Origin: Limimaricola sp964022235
GTDB taxonomy: Bacteria; Pseudomonadota; Alphaproteobacteria; Rhodobacterales; Rhodobacteraceae
Direction: 5' to 3'
Assembly: GCF_964022235.1 (NCBI RefSeq)
Contig: NZ_CAXHZL010000002.1
Coordinates: forward strand, 62,001-126,000
Length of the DNA stretch: 64,000 nt
Under the pieces are notes generated by a model. That model had not been told where the DNA came from, did not search any database, and saw only the letters and a program-made list of their open reading frames with translations. Both the position numbers and the translations under genes were made by a program. Within the stretch, counting starts at the first letter, position 1; each line of letters starts with the position of its first letter. Positions 32,215-39,547 of this stretch are shown in pieces.

Positions 32215-33096
32215 CTAGAGCGTCATCATGTCGCCCGCGCGGTCCACCAGCCGCACCTTGCGCAGGCCCGCAACATCCAGCGCCTCGATCTCCTCGCGCG
32301 GCATCAGGCAGATCGCCGTCGACAGCGCGTCGGCCAGCGCCGCCGTGTCGGCCTCGACGCTGACGCTCGACCACAGCGGCGTCTTCAGCCCGCCACTCAG
32401 CGGGTCGAGAATGTGGCTCGCGCCGCCTGGCAGGAACAGCGCGCCGGGGCTGGAGGTGGCGATGGCGCCGCCCGAGAGGCTGACCTGCCCGATGAGACCC
32501 TGTGCGTGATCCTCGATGCCGATGCGCCACGGCCCGCCCAACGCCCGCATCTCGCCTATGTTGACCAGCGCGCGGGTGAACCCCGCCGCCGCCAGAGCCT
32601 CGGCCACGCGGTCGCTGGCAAAGCCCTGCGCGATACCGTTGAGCGTCAGCGCCTGCCCCTCTCCGAGTTGGACATCCGGAGCGGTCGTCACCCGGCCCCA
32701 GCCGATGCGCGCGGCGGCGGCGCGGGTGTCGCCGCCTTCGGCCAAGGCGCGCCACAGTGGCTGCACCGTCGGGTCGAACCGCCCCGCCGTTGCGGCAAAG
32801 ACCCTTTCGCACAGCCCCATCAGCGCGGCAAAGTCGGCATCGGGCGCATCGAGCCGCCCGGTCGCGTTGAGCCGCGACAGCACGCTGTCCGCGCGGTAGA
32901 GGCTGAACAGCGCTTCCATCCGCTCCAGCGTTTCGCGCGCCACCGCCAGCGCGGGCGCAACCTCGTGGCGCGGGCCCGAGAGCGTGATCGCGGCGTCTGC
33001 CCCGAGCGCGGTGCCGCGCCAGGTTTCGGCATGGCTCACGCCGGGGGCCGCGATGGCGGCGGCGGCGATTGCGAGAAAGCGGCGGCGGCTCGGCAT
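32215..33096 (-). CDS. apbE: FAD:protein FMN transferase (ApbE)
   Basis: The 293-residue enzyme attaches FMN covalently to Thr or Ser of periplasmic flavoproteins. The N-terminus MPSRRRFLAIAAAAIAAPG looks like a Tat or Sec export signal. Family blocks include 'MEALFSLYRADSVLSRLN', 'LTLNGIAQGFASDRVAEALA', 'ALVNIGEMRALGGPWRIGI', and 'HILDPLSGG' with 'DALSTAICLM' near the C-terminus. ATG 33096 has TGAGGA upstream; ATG 33108 overlaps the stop of the NosR-like gene. The natural substrate is almost certainly that neighbour, which has an FMN-binding domain. Confidence 0.9.
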   Translation of the reverse strand: MPSRRRFLAIAAAAIAAPGVSHAETWRGTALGADAAITLSGPRHEVAPALAVARETLERMEALFSLYRADSVLSRLNATGRLDAPDADFAALMGLCERVFAATAGRFDPTVQPLWRALAEGGDTRAAAARIGWGRVTTAPDVQLGEGQALTLNGIAQGFASDRVAEALAAAGFTRALVNIGEMRALGGPWRIGIEDHAQGLIGQVSLSGGAIATSSPGALFLPGGASHILDPLSGGLKTPLWSSVSVEADTAALADALSTAICLMPREEIEALDVAGLRKVRLVDRAGDMMTL

Positions 33097-33104
33097 GGCG
33101 GTCC

Positions 33105-35198
33105 TCATTCGGCAACAAGCGGGGTGTTGCGGCTGGCGCGTGCGGGGCGCCGCGCGTCGAGCACCAGCGGCACGCAGCGCGCCGGATCGTCGTGGATCGA
33201 CACACAATCGAGGCAGCCGAAGCATTCGGCGTAGTCGATGCGCCCCGTCTTCTCGATCGCTCCATAGGCGCATTTCACTCGGCAGAGCTGGCACGGAGAG
33301 CCGCAGTCCACCCGTCGCGCGATCCAATCGCGGCCGCGCAGCAACCCGCCGATCGCCATCACCGCGCCAAGCGGACAGAGGTAGCGGCAGAACCCTTTGA
33401 ACAGCACCATGCCAAGCAGCAGCCAGAAGACGGCATAGGCGACGTAATACCATTCGCGCAGGAAGAAGGTGGTGATCGCGGTCTTGAACGGCTCGATCTC
33501 GGCGGCCTTGTCGACATGGTCAGGCGCCAGGATCACCAAGAGCACCAGACCCGCGAGCGCGATGTATTTCAGCGATTTCAGCCGCCGGTCCCAGACCGCC
33601 GAGGGGCGGATCTGCGGCAGGCGCAGCCACCGCCCCGCGTGATGCGCGAACTCCTGCAACGCGCCGAAGGGACACAGCCAGCCGCAGAACAGCGCCCGCC
33701 CCCAGATCACGAACCCGATGATGGCCGCCCCCCAGACCGCGAGACCGAAAGGGTCGTAGAGAAGGAAGGCGAAGCTGCCGCCTTCGATGGCGGTGCGGAT
33801 CACACCGAGCACGGTGACGATGGAGAGCTGCCCCTGCCCCCACCAGCCGACAAACCCCGTGACCAGCGCCAGCGCCGAAAGACGGAACGGCGTCAGTACC
33901 TCAGCCGAGGCCGTCCGCCGCAGCCCCGGCCAGAGCGCCGCGAACAGCGTGGCAATCAGCAGCGCCAGAAGCCCCAGATCGGCGGTCCGCGCGCGCAGCG
34001 CCTCGCGCCAGGGCGACCCCGCCACGGGCTGGGTCGGTCGTTCGAAGAAGCGCTCGGGCGTGGCATGGGCGATCTCGAAGCTGGTCGAGCCGATCTCCGG
34101 GCGCAGCATCCCGTGTTCGCGCAGCGCCAGCACGTTCAGCGTCCAGTCCGCCGCCGGGTCGAAGCCGAGCCGCCGGTCGGCGCGCAGGATCATCGCGCGG
34201 CCCTCGGGCACGCCGGGGGCCAGCTCCACGAAGATGTCGCTATCGCGCAGCGCCACCGGCAGGCCGCCTTGGCTCGCCGAGAGCAGGTCGGGGGCGGTAT
34301 TGCGCACGAAATCCTCGCCCACCAGCCCGTGCCGACCGGCTTCGACCAACAGGATCGGCTCGTCATGCGGCGCGATCTCCGAGAACTGCCTGAGCTCGGC
34401 CAGCGTGCCCTCTGACAGCGCCGCGCGGGCGATGGAGGGCGGGCCGAGATCGACGACCCACAGGTCGAGAAAGGCCTCATTGGGGGCCGCGCGCGCCTCC
34501 GGGTCGTCGTGGCTCCAGATCGTGCCGGCAAAGCGCGCGTCCAGCTCGGCGTTGCTGACCACGACATGCCGAGCCAGCCCTTGTGCTACGAGATCGTCCC
34601 ATGTCAGCGCCTCGTCGTGTCCCATATCGGGCCGCGACGGGGGCGCCGAGGCGATGCCCTGCATCTTCTCGCGCGCCACCTTGAGCGCGGCGGCGAGGAT
34701 CGACTCATGGGCGATGCGCACGCTTGCCGTCGCCTTGGTCACGCCGTCGAGATAGACCAGCGACGAGCCTGCCCCCGCATCGCCATAGGGCGTGCCGACC
34801 ACGAGGCTGTCGGCGATGGACAGCCCGCCGTATTGCTCGAGGAAGCCCCGCAGCGGCGCCTCGCCCAGCCCCGACACGAAGATCGGCTCGTTCTGCGACA
34901 CCAGCCGCACGTCGATGAAGCGCCCCGCGAGGTCGAGCGTCACCAGCATGTCGATCGGCGCGCCCGAGAACCCCGGCAGCGGTGCCAGAGGCTCGGTCTC
35001 GAACACGTAGCCTGCCTGCGCGCCGCCCGAGTTCAACAGGCTCCAGACCCCGTCATCGCCGATCGGATCGCCGAGTGAATATGGCGGCACGATCATCTCG
35101 GCCAGGGCCTCTCGCGGCAGCGTATCAGGCGCGGCCCGACCCGGCCCGGCAAGCGCGGGCGCGAGAAGAAGTTGCAGGAGCACGAGAATGAGGCGCAT
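33105..35198 (-). CDS. NosR/NirI-like membrane flavo-iron-sulfur protein
   Basis: The 697-residue protein has a signal peptide (MRLILVLLQLLLAPALAGPG) and a periplasmic FMN-binding domain with the flavinylation-like motif 'YLDGVTKATASVRIAHESI' (acceptor Thr predicted in KAT). A second soluble region follows, then six or so membrane helices from about residue 400. These carry two CxxxCP motifs ('FCGWLCPFGALQEF', 'FCRYLCPLGAVMA') and a cytoplasmic ferredoxin-like tail ('CGSPCQLCRVKC', 'CFGCLDC'). Length and order match NosR, which moves electrons across the membrane to periplasmic nitrous oxide reductase, yet there is no nosZ here. It is coupled to apbE and shares a promoter region with the LuxR regulator of the alcohol locus. 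Confidence 0.88.
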   Translation of the reverse strand: MRLILVLLQLLLAPALAGPGRAAPDTLPREALAEMIVPPYSLGDPIGDDGVWSLLNSGGAQAGYVFETEPLAPLPGFSGAPIDMLVTLDLAGRFIDVRLVSQNEPIFVSGLGEAPLRGFLEQYGGLSIADSLVVGTPYGDAGAGSSLVYLDGVTKATASVRIAHESILAAALKVAREKMQGIASAPPSRPDMGHDEALTWDDLVAQGLARHVVVSNAELDARFAGTIWSHDDPEARAAPNEAFLDLWVVDLGPPSIARAALSEGTLAELRQFSEIAPHDEPILLVEAGRHGLVGEDFVRNTAPDLLSASQGGLPVALRDSDIFVELAPGVPEGRAMILRADRRLGFDPAADWTLNVLALREHGMLRPEIGSTSFEIAHATPERFFERPTQPVAGSPWREALRARTADLGLLALLIATLFAALWPGLRRTASAEVLTPFRLSALALVTGFVGWWGQGQLSIVTVLGVIRTAIEGGSFAFLLYDPFGLAVWGAAIIGFVIWGRALFCGWLCPFGALQEFAHHAGRWLRLPQIRPSAVWDRRLKSLKYIALAGLVLLVILAPDHVDKAAEIEPFKTAITTFFLREWYYVAYAVFWLLLGMVLFKGFCRYLCPLGAVMAIGGLLRGRDWIARRVDCGSPCQLCRVKCAYGAIEKTGRIDYAECFGCLDCVSIHDDPARCVPLVLDARRPARASRNTPLVAE

Positions 35199-35233
35199 CC
35201 CCAAGAGCTACGCCCACCGCCCGCGCCGCGACA

Positions 35234-35260
35234 TTCGACCTTGGTGCCGGGGCATGGTCA
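35234..35260. promoter_or_regulatory. TTCGACCTTGG site between the NosR-like gene and the LuxR regulator
   Basis: TTCGACCTTGG (35234-35244) differs by one base from the TACGACCTTGG site before the alcohol dehydrogenase. An inverted half-site CATGGTCA lies at 35253-35260. The region separates two divergent genes, 36 bp from one start and 90 bp from the other. Confidence 0.5.
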
Positions 35261-35333
35261 TGAGACCTTTGGCCTATGTCTGGCCCGCCCGGGGCCTGAT
35301 AGCCTGAATGGGACGCACCAACGGAGCGGGATC

Positions 35334-36029
35334 ATGGCGCAGGAGAAGCTACAGGTTGAGACGGCGTTCCGACGCGCTCTGGTGATCGACGACCATCCAC
35401 TGTTCTGCGACGCGCTGGGGCTGACGCTGCGCCATTTCGTCGGGATCGAACGGATCGACACCGCCGACCGGCTCGAGGCGGCGCTGACGCGGCTCGACGC
35501 GGGTGAGACGCCCGATGTGATCCTGCTCGATCTGCACCTGCCGGATGTGTCGGGCCTCGATGGTCTGGTGCGGCTGCGCCGGATCGCGGGAACGACACCC
35601 ATCGTCGTGGTCTCTTCGCTCGCCGATCGGCAGGTGGTCTCCGCGGCGATCCGGGCAGGCGCGCGTGGCTTCGTGCCCAAGCACAGCGACCGCGAAGTAT
35701 TTCTCACGGCCTTTCGGATCATCGCGGCGGGCGGCCTCTACATGCCCGAGGGGATGGATCTGCCCGACGCGCCGGGGCGCGGCTACGAGGATGCGATAGA
35801 CCGGCTGGCGCAGCTGACACCGCAGCAGGCGACGATTCTGCACCGGATCTGCTGCGGCGCGATGAACAAGCAGATCGCCTATGACCTGTCGATCGCCGAG
35901 ACCACGGTGAAGGCGCATGTCACCTCGATCATGCGCAAGCTCGGGGTGCAGACCCGGACGCAGGCGGTGCTGCTCGCCAAGGAGGCGAGCTTTGGAAACA
36001 TGTTGCCCGACCCGCCGCTGCGGCAGTAG
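35334..36029 (+). CDS. LuxR-family response regulator of the alcohol oxidation locus (ExaE/ErbR-like)
   Basis: The 231-residue protein has a receiver domain ('RRALVIDDHPLFCDALGLTL', phosphoacceptor Asp in 'DVILLDLHLPDVSG', Lys in 'GFVPKHSDREVF') and a C-terminal LuxR helix-turn-helix ('LTPQQATILHRICCGAMNKQ', 'DLSIAETTVKAHVTSIMRKL'). In pseudomonads, similar regulators control quinoprotein ethanol oxidation. Here the gene is followed by a FIST protein and a hybrid kinase, the likely signal input, and the repeated TACGACCWTGG sites are its probable targets. ATG 35334 is chosen for the family-length N-terminus. Confidence 0.88.
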   Translation: MAQEKLQVETAFRRALVIDDHPLFCDALGLTLRHFVGIERIDTADRLEAALTRLDAGETPDVILLDLHLPDVSGLDGLVRLRRIAGTTPIVVVSSLADRQVVSAAIRAGARGFVPKHSDREVFLTAFRIIAAGGLYMPEGMDLPDAPGRGYEDAIDRLAQLTPQQATILHRICCGAMNKQIAYDLSIAETTVKAHVTSIMRKLGVQTRTQAVLLAKEASFGNMLPDPPLRQ

Positions 36030-36053
36030 CGTCCGATCGAGGGAGGACGAGGG

Positions 36054-37220
36054 ATGGAGCTTTGCGCCACGGCGCCCGGGGAGGGGCGCGAGCGCGACGA
36101 CACGGTGATCCGCACCGCCAGCGTCTCGGCCTTTGCGCCCGGGGCCGCGCAGGCCTTGGCGCGCGCTCTCGGCCCCGGCCCCTTCGCTCTGGTGATGATC
36201 TTCGCCGCGCCGCGCGCGCCGCTTGAGGAGATCGCCCGCGCCGCCCGCGACTGGCCCGGCGCGCGACAGGTCATCGGCTGCACCACGGCGGGCGAGATCA
36301 CCGGCGCCGGCTATGCCGAGGACGAAATCGTTGGTATCGGCCTGCCCGCCGAGATGTTCGAGGCCGAGGTCATGGCGATCCCGGATCTGGCCCGGATCGG
36401 CGGTCGCGACATGGTCGGCGACATGACGGTGATCCGCCAGAGGCTCGAGGACCGCCGCCGCGACTGGTCGTCGGAGTTCGCGATGCTGCTGGTCGATGGT
36501 CTGTCGCGACGCGAGGATGCGCTGGCCGCCGCTCTTTCGAGCGGAATCGGGCGGGTGCCGCTGTTCGGCGGCTCGGCTGGCGATGGCGAGGCCTTCGGCG
36601 AAACCCGCGTGCTGATCGACGGCGTCTGGCAGCAGAACGCCGCTGTGGTGGCCTTCGTGCGCACCGCCTGCCGCGCCTCGGTGTTCAACCTCGATCATCT
36701 CGAACCGACCGAGGAGCGCATGATCGTCACCGAGGCCGACCCCGAGGCGCGTGTGGTGCATCGTCTCAACGGCGAGCCGGCGGCGCGCGAATACGCCCGC
36801 GTGCTGGGCCTCGACCGCGCGCAGCTGTCGGCCTTTACCTTTGCCGCGCATCCGCTGGTGGTGCGCATCGGCGGGCGGCACCATGTCCGCGCGATCCAGC
36901 GGATCGGAGCGGCGGGCGAGCTGATCTTCTATGCCGCGATCGACGAGGGCATGGTGCTGTCGCTGGCCGAGCCGCTCGACATCGCGGAGCATCTCGACGC
37001 CGCCTTCGACGAAATGGCGCGCGACGCGGGACCACCGGCGGCGATCCTCGCCTTCGACTGCATCCTGCGCAGGCTGGAGGCCACCGAAAAGCAGATGGGC
37101 GGACGGATGAGCGCGGTGCTGCGCAAGCACCGCATCGTCGGGTTTTCGACCTATGGCGAACAGATGAACGGGCTGCATGTGAATCAGACGATGACGGGCG
37201 TGGCCCTCTACCGCCCGTGA
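36054..37220 (+). CDS. FIST domain sensor protein
   Basis: The 388-residue cytoplasmic protein has a FIST N domain ('PFALVMIFAAPRAPLEEIA', 'QVIGCTTAGEITGAGYAEDE', 'VPLFGGSAGDGEAFGETRVL') and a FIST C domain ('ADPEARVVHRLNGEPAAREY', 'LAFDCILRRLEATEKQMGGR', 'VGFSTYGEQMNGLHVNQTMT'). FIST domains are thought to bind small ligands and feed signals to kinases or cyclases. Its stop overlaps the GTG start of the hybrid kinase (GTGA), so the two are made together. A FIST gene next to a hybrid kinase is also known at pseudomonad alcohol loci. Confidence 0.88.
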   Translation: MELCATAPGEGRERDDTVIRTASVSAFAPGAAQALARALGPGPFALVMIFAAPRAPLEEIARAARDWPGARQVIGCTTAGEITGAGYAEDEIVGIGLPAEMFEAEVMAIPDLARIGGRDMVGDMTVIRQRLEDRRRDWSSEFAMLLVDGLSRREDALAAALSSGIGRVPLFGGSAGDGEAFGETRVLIDGVWQQNAAVVAFVRTACRASVFNLDHLEPTEERMIVTEADPEARVVHRLNGEPAAREYARVLGLDRAQLSAFTFAAHPLVVRIGGRHHVRAIQRIGAAGELIFYAAIDEGMVLSLAEPLDIAEHLDAAFDEMARDAGPPAAILAFDCILRRLEATEKQMGGRMSAVLRKHRIVGFSTYGEQMNGLHVNQTMTGVALYRP

Positions 37221-39427
37221 CGCAGGAGATGATCGCCACACACGCCTTCCTCGACCCCGAGGACAGCCTCGAGCGGCAGAACGAGAAGCTGATCCAGATC
37301 GTCGACGCGCTGGTGCGACAGGTCGAGCGCGGCGGCTCGGGTTCGGGCGAGGCCTATGCGCAGTTTCGCCGCGCCGCCCTGCTCGAGGAACAGGTGCAAG
37401 CTCGCACGGTGGAACTCGAGAGCGCGCTCGAGATGCTCAACCGCTCGAACGCGCGGCTGGCGCAGGCGATGCGCGAGACCGAAGCCGCGCGGCGCGACCT
37501 GTCGACCGCGATCGAGACGGTGCAGGAAGGCTTCGCCATGTTCGACCCATCGGGCGCCATGGTGATGTGCAACTCGCGCTTTGGCATGTACATGGAGGAT
37601 CTGCGCGAGACGCTGCGCCCCGGCCTGCGCTTCGAGGATTACATCGCCCATGTGGCGCAGTCGCGCTCGCTGTCATTGCCGCCCGGCGAGACGCCGCAGC
37701 TATGGCAGGCGCGGCGGCTGGCGCGGCATGATGACCGCCACGCGATCTTCAACGTCTCGCTCGCGGGCGATCACTGGGTTCAGGTGAGCCAGCATCGCAC
37801 GCCCGGCGGCGGCACGGTGATCCTGCAGACCGACGTGACCGACATGATCCGTGCCGAGCGGCAGGCACGCGAACGGATGCTCGACGACCAGTCGCGCATG
37901 GCGCGCGCCACGCTCGATCACATCAAGCAGGGCATCTGCATCTTCGATGGGCGGCTGCGCCTCGCGGGGTGGAACGACAGCCTGAGCCAGCTCATGGGGG
38001 TGCCGACGCCGCGCCTCAGGCGCGGGCTGCACTTTCCGGCGCTGTGGCGGATGATCGCGCAGGATTTCGACTTCGACACCGAGATGACGATGCAACGGCT
38101 CACCAATTGGGTCGAAAGCCCGGTCGCGCGTCAGCCGCTGCGGTTTCGGATGCGCAGCGAGGACCAGCGATTTATCGACGCGAGCGCCCAGCAGATGCCC
38201 GACCGCGGCTTCGTGATCAGCTTTACCGACATCACCGCCGAGCGCCGGGCGATCGGCGACCTTGCCCGCACCAACGAGGCGCTGGAGGAGCGGGTGCGCG
38301 CCCGCACGCTGGAACTCGAGGACGCGCTGGAACGGGCGGGTCGCGCCAACGCCAGCCGCTCGCGCTTTGTCGCCGCCACCAGCCACGACCTGTTGCAGCC
38401 GCTCTCCGCGGCCAACCTGTTCCTCTCGGCGCTGGCGCATGACGACCCCGCCAACCGCGAGGTGCTGGGCAAGGCGCACAGCGCGCTGCACAGCGTCGAG
38501 AGCATCCTGCACGCGCTGCTCGACATCTCGAAGCTCGAGCTGGGCCACGCCTCGATGGACGTGGGCCCCGTGGCGCTGGGGCCGGTGCTGGAGCAGTTGC
38601 ACGACCAGTTCGCGCTTCAGGCCGCGGCCAAGGGGCTCAGGCTCGACATCCTGCCCACCGGCCTCGTGGTGTCGAGCGACCGGACCTATCTCAAGCGGGT
38701 GCTGCAGAACCTGATCGGCAACGCCGTGCGCTATACGCAGGCAGGCCGCGTCCTCGTCGGCGTGAGACGCCGCGGCGGTGCCGCGGTGGTCGAGGTCTGG
38801 GACACCGGCCCCGGCATCCCCGAAGAGGACATGCAGGCGATCTTCCGCGAATTCTCGCGGCTCAATGCGCGGGCCAGCGCCTCCGAAGGCATGGGGCTGG
38901 GCCTCGCCATCGTCGAGCGCGCCTGCGCGATCCTTGGCCATCCGCTCGACGTGGCCTCCGAGCCGGGCAGGTTCACGCGGTTCAGCGTCGGTGTGCCCGT
39001 CACCGTCGCCCGCGCCCCCGACACCGAGGCCCCCGGTCAGGCGCTTTCGGCAACGGACACCGGACCCGAACGGGTGGCCCTTCTGGTCGAGAACGACGCC
39101 GAGGTACGCCGTGCCATGTGCCACCTGCTGGAGCGCTGGGGCCTCACCGTGCTCGATGTCGAGAGCGGCGAGGCGGCGCTGTCGCTGCTCGACGAGACCG
39201 GGGCCGAGCCGGACTTCCTGCTCATCGACCAGCAGCTCGGGGCCGGGATGACCGGGCTCGAGACCATCGCGGCGCTGCGCCCGCTCCTGCCGGGCCGCCC
39301 CATACGTCTCGTCACCGCCGACCGCTCGCCCGAGCTGCGCGACGCGGCGCGCCGCGCGCGGGTGACGATCCTGCCCAAGCCCGTCGCCACCGACGATCTG
39401 CGCCGGTTCCTCGGGCGCGGCGGCTAA
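37217..39427 (+). CDS. Hybrid sensor histidine kinase, cytoplasmic, with PAS domains and C-terminal receiver
   Basis: The 736-residue protein has no membrane segment. A coiled-coil (residues about 50-100, 'EEQVQARTVELESALEMLNR') leads into two PAS-like domains ('VQEGFAMFDPSGAMVMCNSR' and 'IKQGICIFDGRLRLAGWNDS'). A second coiled-coil precedes the H-box 'FVAATSHDLLQPLSAANLFL'. The ATPase domain has 'LIGNAVRYTQAGRVLVGVRR', 'DTGPGIPEEDM' and 'GMGLGLAIVERACAILG', and the C-terminal receiver has Asp in 'DFLLIDQQLGAGMTG'. The layout resembles ErcS'-type kinases of alcohol regulation. It probably receives the signal from the co-translated FIST protein. Confidence 0.88.
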   Translation: MTQEMIATHAFLDPEDSLERQNEKLIQIVDALVRQVERGGSGSGEAYAQFRRAALLEEQVQARTVELESALEMLNRSNARLAQAMRETEAARRDLSTAIETVQEGFAMFDPSGAMVMCNSRFGMYMEDLRETLRPGLRFEDYIAHVAQSRSLSLPPGETPQLWQARRLARHDDRHAIFNVSLAGDHWVQVSQHRTPGGGTVILQTDVTDMIRAERQARERMLDDQSRMARATLDHIKQGICIFDGRLRLAGWNDSLSQLMGVPTPRLRRGLHFPALWRMIAQDFDFDTEMTMQRLTNWVESPVARQPLRFRMRSEDQRFIDASAQQMPDRGFVISFTDITAERRAIGDLARTNEALEERVRARTLELEDALERAGRANASRSRFVAATSHDLLQPLSAANLFLSALAHDDPANREVLGKAHSALHSVESILHALLDISKLELGHASMDVGPVALGPVLEQLHDQFALQAAAKGLRLDILPTGLVVSSDRTYLKRVLQNLIGNAVRYTQAGRVLVGVRRRGGAAVVEVWDTGPGIPEEDMQAIFREFSRLNARASASEGMGLGLAIVERACAILGHPLDVASEPGRFTRFSVGVPVTVARAPDTEAPGQALSATDTGPERVALLVENDAEVRRAMCHLLERWGLTVLDVESGEAALSLLDETGAEPDFLLIDQQLGAGMTGLETIAALRPLLPGRPIRLVTADRSPELRDAARRARVTILPKPVATDDLRRFLGRGG

Positions 39428-39436
39428 GCCCCACCT

Positions 39437-39453
39437 TGGTCGTACGACCATGG
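39437..39453. promoter_or_regulatory. Palindromic TACGACCATGG site upstream of the aldehyde dehydrogenase gene
   Basis: TGGTCGTACGACCA (39437-39450) is a perfect 14-bp palindrome within CTTGGTCGTACGACCATGG. It contains the 11-bp motif identical to the one before the cytochrome gene. It lies about 95 bp before the aldehyde dehydrogenase start and just after the kinase gene. Confidence 0.6.
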
Positions 39454-39547
39454 CCGCATTTCTGGATCGCCCGGCATTCGGCATCCTCACCCCCAGACGC
39501 CACCCTCGCGCCGATGCAGGGTCCGGCGTTCCTGTAGGGAGGACACC

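Noticed and set aside
33105..35198. Calling the NosR-like gene part of a denitrification (nos) cluster
   Set aside because: No nosZ, nosD, nosF, nosY or nosL gene is visible nearby, and the gene lies within the alcohol locus with the shared promoter motif.
36054..37220. A guanylate cyclase or kinase domain in the FIST protein
   Set aside because: Only FIST N and C domains are recognisable; there are no nucleotide-binding or H-box motifs.
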